Shown piece after piece: positions 7,820 to 19,100 of a stretch of 34,444 nt of DNA. Numbering within the stretch: position 1 is the stretch's first letter; each line of letters begins with the position of its first letter. Position numbers and translations under genes: made by a program. Under the pieces are notes generated by a model. That model had not been told where the DNA came from, ran no database searches, and worked only from the letters and a program-made list of their open reading frames with translations. Source of the stretch: Welwitschia mirabilis (lineage: Eukaryota > Gnetophyta > Gnetopsida > Welwitschiales); assembly GCA_051453625.1 (NCBI GenBank), contig JBOZIK010000001.1, positions 121,307,528 to 121,341,971 on the forward strand, read 5' to 3'.

Positions 7820-10680
7820 GATACTTAAGGATGTATTTTATCTGCATGCATATAGATCCCTTTAAGAACAGTTCACTCAAATATTTAATAAAAGCATTTG
7901 TAAAAGTTTAAGCTCTTAGTTTTGGATTGAAAATTCTATGAGGTTTCATCCACCTTATGATAAATCCTGATATTTTTCTTAATAACTTCACGAATTAACT
8001 ATTTTATTTTCATCTGTATCTTCTAACTAAGACCCAGAATTAATTAAAGAAGATAAACCCTCTTTAGTATTGAAATCATCTTTTAATAATTTTCTTAATA
8101 AACATTCACCTTCTTCAATGGTTTTCAACTCACTTTTATCTTCATCTCAAAATGATGTCTTACATAACAAGTTGAACAAACAAAAATAAGAACAAGGATG
8201 GATTATTTCTAACTTTAAACATAAACCTTTCTACTTATAATAATGTTCTCTCTAATTTCGTGGATACTTGCATAAAAATCTTCATCAATCTACCTTTACA
8301 TTCATCATCATATTAAGCCTTCATACATGCATTGCATTAAAAGCTCCTTTAGTTTAAAATTTTTAGTTTTATTGGATTCTTTTAGATTATAGTTTCTTTT
8401 TTAATCTAGGTTTTTCCTTTTATATTATATTTAGGATGCTTTTACATTAGATTTTTTTGTTTAATGATATTTTCCTTTTAGATTAGATTTAGGATGAGAA
8501 AAATTAAAAAATTTTAAAAAGCTTTTGTTTAATGGTCTCTTTCATCTAAAACCACTTAAGCACTACCACCTATATAATCATTGTATTAAACCTTTTCATG
8601 TAGGAAACCCCATATACCAACCGTAGCATATAATAAGTCAACATTACTTTAACCTCACCACTATCCTGTTTCATGTTGCCTTTATTTCATAAGACTGACT
8701 AACCACCCTCCTCTTCCATTCATTTATGAATTCTTAATACTTAATAACCCTTGTTAATGGTCCTTAACAAATAAATCATTAATAATTAATCATCTTATTA
8801 GTACAAGTTTAGGTAAAATTTAAGTTTACTTATATTTTTTAAGAAAAGATTATGTTTTTTTTGAGTTAAGGTTAGTTTTACTTAAGGTCACCAAATTTGG
8901 AAAATATGATTGAAAATGGTGGAATCTATCTTCATATTGTATTTCTTTGTTTTCAAGCATTTTATGGGGAAAATATCTTTTTTTATTAGGCTAATAAGCC
9001 AATAACCCCTTTTACGTACATAAAAATATTAAATATGAGAAGTATAATTTTTTTTAAAAAAAAATCTTCTTTCCAAAATCACATTATATTTTAATCAATT
9101 AATTGGATTTATTTAACTACATCAAGGCTATGAATGCTCATTAGTAATATAACTCTAACAATCTATTTATGACATGATCAACTATATTAGGGCTATAAAG
9201 GCTCACTGGCAATGCAACACTGATTTCTTCAAGAGAAGAAAATGTCATACTACTAGATGCTCAATTCAATTCAAATGCTTGAAACAAGGGATATATGTAA
9301 TTATTAGAAACGTAAATTATGAAAAGGAAAGGTGGGATTTGGAGATATCTTTATTTCACTTTCTTTAACTTGTGTACTTAGGAATTTTCTTAGTGGTTTT
9401 TGAATTATTATTAGTTTAATCAAAGGATAGCTTACTTGTTTGACATTTTAATCCATTAAAATCAAACTTAAAATTCATAAAACTTTCAATAAAATGGTTA
9501 TCATTATAGGCATTTTTATTCTTTTCATTCATAGGTGCTTAGATTATTTTCCATTTTCATTGTTATGCATTATAAATAAAAGCTCTAGTGATAAGGAGTT
9601 TTCATCATGTAGTGCAAATTTACATCTCATCCCTGTCCTATTTATTACATTCACCATTGAATTCGACCTAGAACACCAAATATTATCATTTTAACTAATA
9701 AAATGTTTCCTAAAATTTCACCTATAGAATCTTAAAATAATCAATGCCACTATTAGTTGTTATTTACACCACTGATCATCTTTCAAATTTTGCTTCAAAA
9801 CTCTTTTCCAACATCACCCATTTCATTTATAGTCTTTTTTAATTTTTTCTGTTCCCCTTAAAATTTTCTAAAGACTAATTATAGTCCATTTTCAACCATT
9901 ACATTTTAGCTTTGTTTTTTCATTTTCACATTTATGTCCATTCTTCTCACCTTCACAATAGTCCTAATTTGGAAAACAAGTGATTAATCATTATTTTCAA
10001 TGAGTATCTTTATTTTAGAATTTTTATTTTGCATTATTATGTGTTGCATCGAAGTGACTTTCTAGCTTGTAATGTAATGAAAATCCATGTAATTAGATTA
10101 TTTCTTTTTAAATGTTTTTAAAAGTTGTATAAAATTTTTTATCTTTTTAAATTTAAGGATAAAGTTTAGTTTTGGTTAGAGGTACGACATCTATTTTCTA
10201 AATTTTTCTATTTTTAATGCCTTATTTTTTAAAAATTGATTAAAAAATTTTTAAAAGTTGTATCATTTTCGTACCTTAATATTTTCTTAGATAGTTTTTC
10301 ATGTTGATCATTTATTTCTCTACTTCTTGCTAAGAGACTAATAAAGGCTTGGATAGGAGGTGTGTTTATATGCAAAAATTGACATTCCAAGCAAGTATAT
10401 TAGATCAATTTAGCATAGGCGAAGATATTAAAATAGTTATTTTATCATAAAAGTATGTCTTTAACCATTTTTACATCATTTGTAAAATGATGAACTTTCC
10501 CATAACCATTTTATATTAATTGCTGCTTTTTAACAAACATGCTAAAAATTGAAGAACATACCAACAGAAAACACTAATGTCGTTGTCCAAGTCACTAGCA
10601 TCACTAGACTTTGGAGAAGCTTTGGTTCAAAGCTATGTTCTAACATCTTTATTAGAAATTAATCACATTTTACTTATGGA
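7820..10680. other. AT-rich intergenic DNA, no gene recognised
   Basis: Neither strand shows a domain I recognise. Open frames are below 70 codons. A degenerate direct duplication is visible at about 9116-9160 and 9180-9224 (blocks of the form AGGCTAT-AA-GCTCA). T-rich words recur at 8340-8500. Probably old transposon debris. Confidence 0.6.
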
Positions 10681-11250
10681 CTTAATGAGAAATTAAATTA
10701 AAAACAACCATCAAATTCAATAACACATGGAATAGATGCAAAGTAACATGTGCCACTGACATATGTGGTGGTAACAAGTATGATGACATGCATGGTGATA
10801 GCATTCAATCATAATAGAAGCATCATCCAAAGGTTATTTCATGATTAATTTCATAATAAAATAAAGATCTTACTTAATACTACAAGACAAACATTGCAAT
10901 CTCCCAAAATGTAACCGCCCAAAGTATAACTACTCTTTTTGTAGCAACCACCAATTACTAAAAGCTATAAGTTTCTAATCCTTTCTTGCATATAAAAGGG
11001 ACTTGGTCCCTCATTGTAAAGGATCTTTGGCTAGTGGAAAGTAGGTGAAACCCTTAGAGCATTAAGTTAACATGGCATTCTAAGCTCCCCTCTGGAAGTA
11101 AGCTAGCTTCAAGGCTAGCCTTAAGGAATCTCTAATACTTTACTTTCATCCTCCAATGTAATGTCTTTTCTATTTTAATATAAAAGTATTTGTTCATTCT
11201 TCGATTTCTAATTCACTAATCACATACTTTTAATCCTTACGTGAAATTAC
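10680..11250 (+). mobile_element. Candidate LTR fragment with promoter
   Basis: A segment with GTAACCGCCCAAAG, then TATAAAAGGG (core at 10991-10998), then GACTTGGTCCCTCATTGTAA, resembles the U3-R part of plant LTRs, where a TATA box is followed by a short 'CTTGGTCCCTCATTGTAA'-like leader. I could not find a polypurine tract, a primer-binding site or a second copy, so the limits are approximate and the identity is tentative. Confidence 0.35.
10991..10998 (+). promoter_or_regulatory. TATA box in the LTR-like segment
   Basis: TATAAAAG preceded by GC-poor sequence and followed by a short C/T-rich leader. A good TATA match, but no gene follows it. Best read as a decayed retroelement promoter. Confidence 0.4.
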
Positions 11251-12130
11251 ATTGTTAAGTTCTTTTATTTGCCAAGTGAGTTTCTGGAGGTTACTTTTAA
11301 GATTTGTAGTAGCTATCATTTAATGGATCTTCTACATAGTATTTCACACATTTCATGCTTATGAATGGCCATGGAGGATTAGCGGGACTAAGTAACTCAC
11401 CAATACTCATTTGGTGGATGAGATTATGTCACTACACCTGAGCCTCAAAATCACTTAGCAATTGTTATGATTATCTCAGGAAGTTACAAGATATTGTTGA
11501 AGTAAAAGTTTTGTAGGTTGAACAATTTAAGTTTAACCTCTAGAGTTAGTTTTCCTCCCTACTTTGCTATTCAAGCTGTCAACCAAGTTTAACTTAATTT
11601 CAATCTGGATTTTTCCTTTATTCTGATTTTATTACAGGATTGATGATCTTACGTTACTTTTATGAAGACTTACTTCAATTATCCTTATGAAAGAATGATA
11701 TGGGGGGCTTACCTAGTTTTTTGTTGACATTCACATCTATTACAATGAATAATATAATGTGACCATGAATAATAAGATTGGGAGTTTTTTTAGCACCACT
11801 AAAGTTCCAAATAAATTTATGTGTGAATTACTTTTGTTAGTGGTGGTGTGAGACACCTATGAAAACTTAAATTCCTATGTAATAAGATTGTTTTATAAAA
11901 GCTAGAGATTAGATGGCTTATCCAATCAGATATCTTTGGATATGAACATCATGAAAGGGATTTTTACACAACCTAGTTAATTTTTATTTCTATTGAATAA
12001 AAATGCATAGTGCAAACATGTGTATATATCAATAGGAAAAGCTATTAGTTATTTCGAGAGTTGTATGATGGGTATGTCTAAGAGCCAATTAGAATTAGGT
12101 ATATTCATCACTTATTTTAACTAGGAGTTA
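11251..12130. other. AT-rich intergenic DNA, nothing recognised
   Basis: Short frames only. No domain, repeat pair or RNA gene is visible. It may include the 5' part of the LINE that becomes readable from about 12130. Confidence 0.5.
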
Positions 12131-12289
12131 TATAATGAATCACTATGTTGTTAATAAAAAACTGGATCAAATCCTACATTTCGGGATTGTAATTGTTAAG
12201 AATAGAAAGCGTAATTCTATATATGTTTCCAAAATAAATAAGTACGCTTAGATGATTTTATTCCTCATTATTCAAGCTTCACCTCTCTT

Positions 12290-12600
12290 TATTATTTGTA
12301 TTACTAATCTCTATGCTCCCCATTTCTACAAGTGTTACATTTACTTAAATCATTATACTAGTAGAGGTGGTTCTCATATCATTATTCACCAATGTAAGTT
12401 GTTTAAAGTGGTTTAAAATGGTTATAATTCTCAAAACAGATATATTTGGGTGCTTCTTGCTTCCCTTCATTAAGCTTCAAGGATTTTAAAAGAGTTTTCT
12501 TGTGATTATAATTAGCATACTCTCTTCTAAATGTTCCTTTAATCCTCAATGGAGATTTTAATATGACAAATAATTTAGTTAATAAGATTAAGGATTCCTC
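12290..12600 (+). pseudogene. LINE endonuclease fragment
   Basis: The ITNLYAPHF block corresponds to the 'N.YAP' motif and LNGDFNMTNN to the 'GDFN' motif of APE-type LINE endonucleases. These contribute catalytic Asn/Asp residues for nicking target DNA. They are in order and about 250 bp apart, near the normal distance, but in different frames and with stops between. Confidence 0.6.
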
Positions 12601-13911
12601 TTTTCAAATGAAAACTTCCTAAAAACATTCTCGATATTCTCTTAAAAGGCACTTTTGCCTTATTAATTGTCTTTAGTAATGTTTCATTTTCTTCTTAAAA
12701 TGTTTTTCATACTTGATTAAAATCAAAATGTTATAAAGGCAACCGTTCTATCAACTAGTTTACATATCCAATAAATGTCAAATTCCAAGGATTTATTATT
12801 TTGGATTAGATGGGAAAATATTTATAAAAATATTATTTGGAATAATTTTTCTGTTTCTCCTTCTATGTTGTACGATGTACTCCCATTATGGTTGCCACTA
12901 CATGGCCCTTCAATTGCTTGTTTAATATTTTAGTTAGTAACTAATTGGTTTGATAAGGATGTGATCTATCTTTTATGTCTTTATTTAAATAATTAATGGA
13001 TTTTATGGGAAACCTTTCTAAAGCTCTATGGTAGATCAAAGGGACTGAATTTTTTTAGTAGACTTTATTTCTTACATTTCCAATACAATTAAAAGATAAT
13101 AGTCCTTTTTATCCTTATAATGCAAGACAAATTTTATCATATGTTTTTGGAAGACACATCCATTAAGATTCATTATGATAAATTACGACATACCTCAAAG
13201 AGTTGATGTATATCAAGAGATCAAAGTATATAAAAATTACTTATCTTATCAAAATAACAACACCTTTTTTCATATCTCCCTCATCAAGGTAGACTTGTTG
13301 GTAAAATACTTATCCATGTATAACCTATGGCTGCTACATCTCCTTTTTATAATAATGAAAATAGGTTCTAATGTTACTTCATTGATTATTTTATGGCTCA
13401 AAATGCTTGAATGTTTGTTCTTATTCTCTTTTAAGGATTTTATTAAACTGAAAGCAAATTCTTCTTAGAGATCAACCAACCTCGCATCATTTATTTCTTT
13501 GGATGTGGTTTAGCCCTGCATCCTTGATGTAATTTGGAAACACAAATGAAATCATATTTTTCAAAAAATTGGTGACTCTACTTTTCTAGACTTAAGATTT
13601 AATGCTTCTATTTTATAAAACTATTACTTTTCATATCCACTCTCAGCTAGTGAAGATTTAGTTAGAGTTTAATTATTTCATCTAGCTCATAGAGCATTAT
13701 TATAATGGATCTTACTCCACTTCATAGGTTCCTTCTTAGAAGACAATTATTCCATGACATATTTTTTTTATTTAGACCTTCATAGTAGCCCTTACACAGC
13801 CTACAATGAGTGGTTAGAGCAGAGACTTTTGAGAGTGATTTCATACCACATAAGAATCATGCAACAATGTTTAAATATCATTTATTACTTTCAAAGTGTT
13901 AATCTTTCATG

Positions 13912-14465
13912 NNNNNNNNNNNNNNNNNNNNNNNNNNNNNNNNNNNNNNNNNNNNNNNNNNNNNNNNNNNNNNNNNNNNNNNNNNNNNNNNNNNNNNNNN
14001 NNNNNNNNNNNNNNNNNNNNNNNNNNNNNNNNNNNNNNNNNNNNNNNNNNNNNNNNNNNNNNNNNNNNNNNNNNNNNNNNNNNNNNNNNNNNNNNNNNNN
14101 NNNNNNNNNNNNNNNNNNNNNNNNNNNNNNNNNNNNNNNNNNNNNNNNNNNNNNNNNNNNNNNNNNNNNNNNNNNNNNNNNNNNNNNNNNNNNNNNNNNN
14201 NNNNNNNNNNNNNNNNNNNNNNNNNNNNNNNNNNNNNNNNNNNNNNNNNNNNNNNNNNNNNNNNNNNNNNNNNNNNNNNNNNNNNNNNNNNNNNNNNNNN
14301 NNNNNNNNNNNNNNNNNNNNNNNNNNNNNNNNNNNNNNNNNNNNNNNNNNNNNNNNNNNNNNNNNNNNNNNNNNNNNNNNNNNNNNNNNNNNNNNNNNNN
14401 NNNNNNNNNNNNNNNNNNNNNNNNNNNNNNNNNNNNNNNNNNNNNNNNNNNNNNNNNNNNNNNNN
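13912..14465. other. Assembly gap (554 N) between duplicated flanks
   Basis: The 102 bases before the gap (13810-13911) recur after it (14466-14567) with a single mismatch. This suggests unmerged haplotype or contig ends, or a local tandem duplication with an estimated gap size. Confidence 0.85.
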
Positions 14466-14579
14466 GTGGTTAGAGCAGAGACTTTTGAGAGTGATTTCAT
14501 ACCACATAAGAATCATGCAACAATGTCTAAATATCATTTATTACTTTCAAAGTGTTAATCTTTCATGATAAAATGTATG

Positions 14580-15250
14580 GCTTGGCAAGAAGAAATTTCA
14601 CTCTCTATACTCCACTATTCTATATGGCTACCCTATTTAGGGCCTAGGCCTTTCTTAGCATTGCCAGAATAGTATTGAAAGAGTGCAGAAGCTAATTTTA
14701 CAAAATGTCACTTCAAGAAGCAGATTTGTTGCCTTTGGAAGCTAAGGCCCTTTGTCAATTTATTGCTTATTATCAAAAACTGAAAACTCTAATGTAATCA
14801 ACTTTTTTAAGGTAGCTCTAGAATGTTTAAGAGAGGAAAGATGGTTTTATCAAGGGGTGGAATGGTTTAACAAGCAGACCATGGATCTTGAGGAGGTAAG
14901 AGTAATTCGAAATACATTCATAAGATAGTTAATGACAAACTTCTTTACAAGATCTAGTTAAATCTAGAGGGGAAAAAGAAATTTGACCTCTTAAACATTA
15001 GAGATAACCAATTAGAAGGTGAAGCAAATTACGTTGTAGCCAAGATTCCTTTGCGACTTTGATATGTAATAAGTAGAGTCAGATTAAGTTCACATCATTT
15101 AAGAATTGTAATTAAGAGATGGACAACCATTCCTAAAGAGGAATGCAGTTATAAGCTTTACTATTTAGAAGATAAAGAAGATAAAGAACATATACTTCTG
15201 CACTCTTTCACTACTCATTTCTTAAAGAGTAATATTATAGCATGTAGTCT
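14580..15250 (+). pseudogene. LINE ORF2 C-terminal region
   Basis: Readable blocks in order are NSIERVQKLILQNV, LECLREERWFYQGVEWFNKQ, LEGEANYVVAKIPL, then VRLSSHHLRIVIKRWTTIPK and EDKEDKEHILLHS (15081-15210). The 'IERVQ' block and the 'SSH-L-I---RW--IP-EE-C' plus 'ED--H-L--C' pattern form a recognisable LINE C-terminus ending in a Cys/His knuckle. The last Cys is Ser here and the spacing is disturbed. It differs from the ending usual in angiosperm L1 elements. Family assignment rests on memory of the pattern only. Confidence 0.6.
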
Positions 15251-15423
15251 GTATGAATTGTTTTAAATGCACTCTCTCATAATAAATTATTTTATTGTAT
15301 TAATGTAAGGTTTTATGAGATGTACATAATTTTGTCTAATGAATCTATTGGTCTTCGAACACAATAAAACACCTTAATTTTAGTTTCAGATATTCCTATA
15401 ATTTCCATGTTTAAAGATATGCT

Positions 15424-15818
15424 CTTCATAAGGACGGGATAGCCATTATTCGAATCGCCAATTTCGGGTAGCCTGAGCCACCGCCAGTTCGTCGATATCG
15501 GAAATATGAAACGACAGCGGGAACAAATTTCGGGAGTCGGTAAAATTAGAGAGAAGACAGAGGGTTTTGGGGCACAGCAACCACCGCGAAAAGCGGAAAG
15601 AGAAACATTTTTACATAGTTAATTAATTTAGCGATTCCCTGCAAACCATTTGGATAGGCTCGCAACCAACGCAGGAAGTCTCACTGTAATTTTCTGCTTC
15701 CATACGTCCATCAGGACGCTCTTTGGATTCAATTGCCTTTTGATCCCCAAACCTTAGTGGATCCTGGACATTTTGATCTTCAAGGAATTCAGTTTCAAAG
15801 GCGAAAATTTCATCAGAG
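15424..15818 (+). promoter_or_regulatory. Upstream region and 5' leader of the SIP gene
   Basis: Base composition changes sharply near 15430, from AT-rich LINE debris to CpG-containing, more GC-rich sequence that continues into exon 1. That is what an active promoter and leader look like in a genome where repeats lose CpG by methylation. I see no convincing TATA box at a sensible distance, so the transcription start is not placed. An upstream ATG frame lies at 15506-15622. Confidence 0.5.
15506..15622 (+). other. Possible upstream ORF, 38 codons
   Basis: ATG at 15506-15508 opens a 38-residue, Lys/Arg- and Gln-rich frame starting MKRQREQIS, with a stop at 15620-15622, about 200 bp before the SIP start. 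It would act only if the mRNA begins upstream of it. No evidence of conservation can be judged from one sequence. Confidence 0.25.
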
Positions 15819-16109
15819 ATGGGATTGATCGTCCTCGCAGTCGGAGACGCAATAATCTGTTTTCTATGGATGTTTTTCTCATCATTTCTGGCACCTGCAA
15901 CCTTTGTTACTTCGTCCTATCTCGGTCTTGAGGAGCCATTAACCACCGGCGTGACGCTTGGGCTGCTCACTGTTCTTGTATTCGTGTTTTCTCTGGTGGG
16001 AGACGCTCTTGGTGGCATAACTTGGAACCCGACGGCACTCTCTGCAAATTATGCTCTGGGAATTGGCACAGATTCGCTCTTAGCTTTGGCTTTGCGATTC
16101 CCTGCTCAG
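15819..16109 (+). CDS. SIP1: SIP1 coding exon 1 (residues 1-97)
   Basis: Encodes helix 1 (about residues 3-26, with the Asp of GDAIICF), a loop with PATFVTSSYLGLEEP, helix 2 (about 42-66), and the first half-helix with NPT at 70-72. It ends in LALRFPAQ. The ATG at 15819 is the first in frame after the leader and gives the short N-terminus typical of SIPs. The donor is CAG|GTAATA. Reading through the donor would give a 134-residue product ending at 16223 with no family match after residue 97. Confidence 0.93.
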
Positions 16110-19100
16110 GTAATAATTGTTCTTCTCAAAATCGCGATTAGGGCTAGCGTTTTGAGGGTTTGGAGGTACAGAATCACGTTTAGCAGGTTTTCTGAGTCCT
16201 ATTATATATTGCTGTTTTCTTAGATATATTTTTTCACTGTTTCGACGTGAGATTTATTTGTGTTCATTTGTTGGAGGGGATTTGCAGTTAAAACTGTTAG
16301 TGTCTTGGTAATGTTTTTGGGAAGGTTGAACAATAGGTTTTAGTTTACAGGTTAGCCTCCAAAACCTGCTAAACTGTTAGCAGTAATTTTTTAAAATTTA
16401 GAGCTAAAATTTTCTTTTCAATAGTCTGCAGTTCATGGCGTTTGATTTGACAAGTCGTAGATTCATTTCAGGCTTTTTAGTTTGATCTTTAAAGTCCTAT
16501 GGTTGTCGTGTTTTGTCTGTAATCGTGATTTCCATGCGATTTGGATTTTGCTAATTGCTATTTTCCCTTAAATTTCTAAAATTTTTGTCTGATGTATCAT
16601 CTTAGATTCAAAAGAAAAAAAATTCTTCGAGATTTATCGTTTTCTCTTGTTTGGAAAAGGGAGTAGCCAGCATCTTATCAATGGCATTGGGCAGCATTCC
16701 TAAAGACACTATATTAGACAAATAATGTTAAATGGTTTATTTCTATATTTGTATGGATTGGAGCGGATCTTAGAGCGTCTTTTTCATCTTGTAGATTCTA
16801 GATAGCTCTAAAGCGGATTGCAGATCATTCTACATTATGAATTTGAAAAGAAGAAAAAGAAAAAAATAAATATGCAGATTTTTTTCGACATTCTTTCTAT
16901 TTCGATGATCACAAGTTACTGATACAATATAATTTCAATGTCTTTGATTATTTTATAGGAGTGCATTTGGGCAATTGGATATTGTATTAGTTAAAACAAT
17001 AAATCCTCACTACATGTTACCACATGTGTAAGTAAAAACTAAGGTTCTAAGATTTCATGTTTTTCAAACAGAACCTTCACTGTTTCAGAAACAGTTCAAA
17101 AGAAACCCTTTTTAAATCTGATTTGAAATGATCAAATTTTCAAAGAAAATTGCTTCTATTGTATTTTTTCACGATTTCAATTGAAAGTATGAACCACTGG
17201 AATGAGAAATGTTTGAAAGAATGAAGTGATTTCACATTTTTGGTCAGAAATTCACTTAAACTAGTTAAGGGATCCAAAGAGCTCTAGATCGTTCCAGATC
17301 GCAAGGTAAAGTGGATTGCTTGAGATCGCGATCCGCAGGGTTTGGGTCGCAATTCACACAGGGAATCAAGATCCAGGACATATCTGGAGTGGTTTCCTTG
17401 GGATCACGATCCTGAATTGTCTGGATCGCAATTCTGATCATATTTACTTCAGAATTTCAATACACTAACCGCATTATGTCCAACAAATACATGTAGTTTC
17501 TCAAGATCCTCAGCAATACAACCATATTTTAATATATATACAGGGAAATTATATAAGCATTTTCAATCTGTTTAATGAAATACCTTATTCATATCAAAGT
17601 GAAACTGAAACTTAATGTTTTATTATGTTCATAAAAGTCTATCGATGTTCTATCGATGTTTTAACGACATTGCGATAGACTTTCTATATTATTTTTATTC
17701 GTCGCTTTTCAGGATTTCTAAATTCAGTAAAATGCTTTGCCATGTTATTAATCATATTGTAGTCATTTAAAAGAATCAAGTATCATACACATTCCACATA
17801 CTCGAGCAAGTCCTTTTTCTTTTGGGATACATATTGCATGATTTAGTGTCTGCTTTAATTGTTCTGAAATACAGACTAAACCCTTTTAACCGCTCTTAAA
17901 ATCCAAGGTCCCTCGACTGTTTTATCTCTACAGATTTGATATCCAAATTTCAGCTATCTATCTTTATAATTTTGCTGTAACCTTCAAGTTTTTTAAGAAT
18001 TGTAAGAAGTGAATCATTACAAATGTTTCTACAAGAATTGCAGATTTAGATGGTTTGCATGAAGAACAAAATGCCCTCTATCCATCAATTTTATTCCTAC
18101 CTGTTTGTTCTCTCTCTTCTTTTCTGTGCTTTGAATAGTTTCTTGTCTTCACCAATAGTGGAAGTTCCTCACAATGTTCCACACTTTTCCAATGTTCTCC
18201 TTCTTTTAAAGTTTAAACAAGTTATCTTTGTTGCAAGTTCCTTGTTCTTCAAAATATCTTGAATTTAGAAATATCGTCTTCACCAGAACATGAGCTTTTC
18301 GTTCAACGTTGAGTGCATTGAATTCAAAGTTGAGAATTCAACATATTGACAGACAAATGTTCTATATCAGTTGAGTTTTCTACAGACATGAAAAAGCAAC
18401 CTTTTTTAATTTAAAATTAATAAAGACATCAGGCTCTACCACATACATCATGCTTTCTATTAATTTTAATAACAGGAATTCATAATCTTACTACTTATTA
18501 TTAGTGAAAGATTTTCAAAGAATTTTCATGGAATTAGTAAAAGAAAATATATAGTAAATTGTTCGAGATGGCTTACCATGTTGGTAAGGTCAAGGAACAT
18601 ATGAACCCAAGGTTCTGGGTTCAAATCCCTATGGAGTTGGGGGACTAATAAAACTTTACACCTTGGTATCTGTTACCGTAAGTTTGCATGGGCCCTAATG
18701 CTGCGAAGCATTGTGCGACACTTACTATCTACCTGGAATTCCCTCGGAGGGCAGTAGTTAGTGCTCTCACAAGCGACATTCTTATCAATATCGACAAAAG
18801 CAAGAACACAGATAACTGTTTCCGCCCCCTACAAAAAGGACAAATAAACAACAAAACCTACACAATAAATAAGAAAGATTTGTAAAAGCAAAAAAAAAAA
18901 AAAGAAAGAAAGAAAGAAAGAAGGGAAAAAAGGGGTGGGAAGAAGTGGAACTTAGCAAAACGAGTTATGAAAACACGAGATTCACACACTGAAAGCACAT
19001 AAACAGTCCTCAAAGAGGATTGAAGTTGTCTTAGTAACTAGCAAGACCTAAAATACAACAAAGCTGATAAAGTAACTAACATTTGCCAAAACAAAGAAAA

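Larger units (their letters stand above)
12130..15250 (+). mobile_element. Decayed LINE (non-LTR retrotransposon), + strand
   Basis: Fragments of one ORF2 are readable in several frames. First comes an endonuclease block with ITNLYAP near 12300, then LNGDFNM, with GDFNM at 12551-12565. After a long stretch with no RT motif I could place, the C-terminal part follows at 14580-15230. The 554-N gap at 13912-14465 and a duplicated flank interrupt it. Stops are frequent, so it is inactive. It ends about 570 bp upstream of the SIP start codon, so the gene's upstream region is bounded by this element. Confidence 0.7.

Noticed and set aside
13175-13468. 97-codon + strand frame
   Set aside because: No recognisable domain; it sits inside the decayed LINE region and has no match to expected LINE blocks that I can place.
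13754-14568. Long frames of about 200-240 codons on both strands
   Set aside because: They consist almost wholly of N from the assembly gap.
16110-16223. Extension of SIP1 exon 1 to a 134-residue protein
   Set aside because: Family similarity stops exactly at the CAG|GTAATA donor; the rest is intron sequence.
18561-18635. Possible tRNA gene with A and B boxes
   Set aside because: The boxes are good, but no acceptor, D or T stem closure is visible and the sequence continues directly into a repeat body; a tRNA-derived SINE explains it better.
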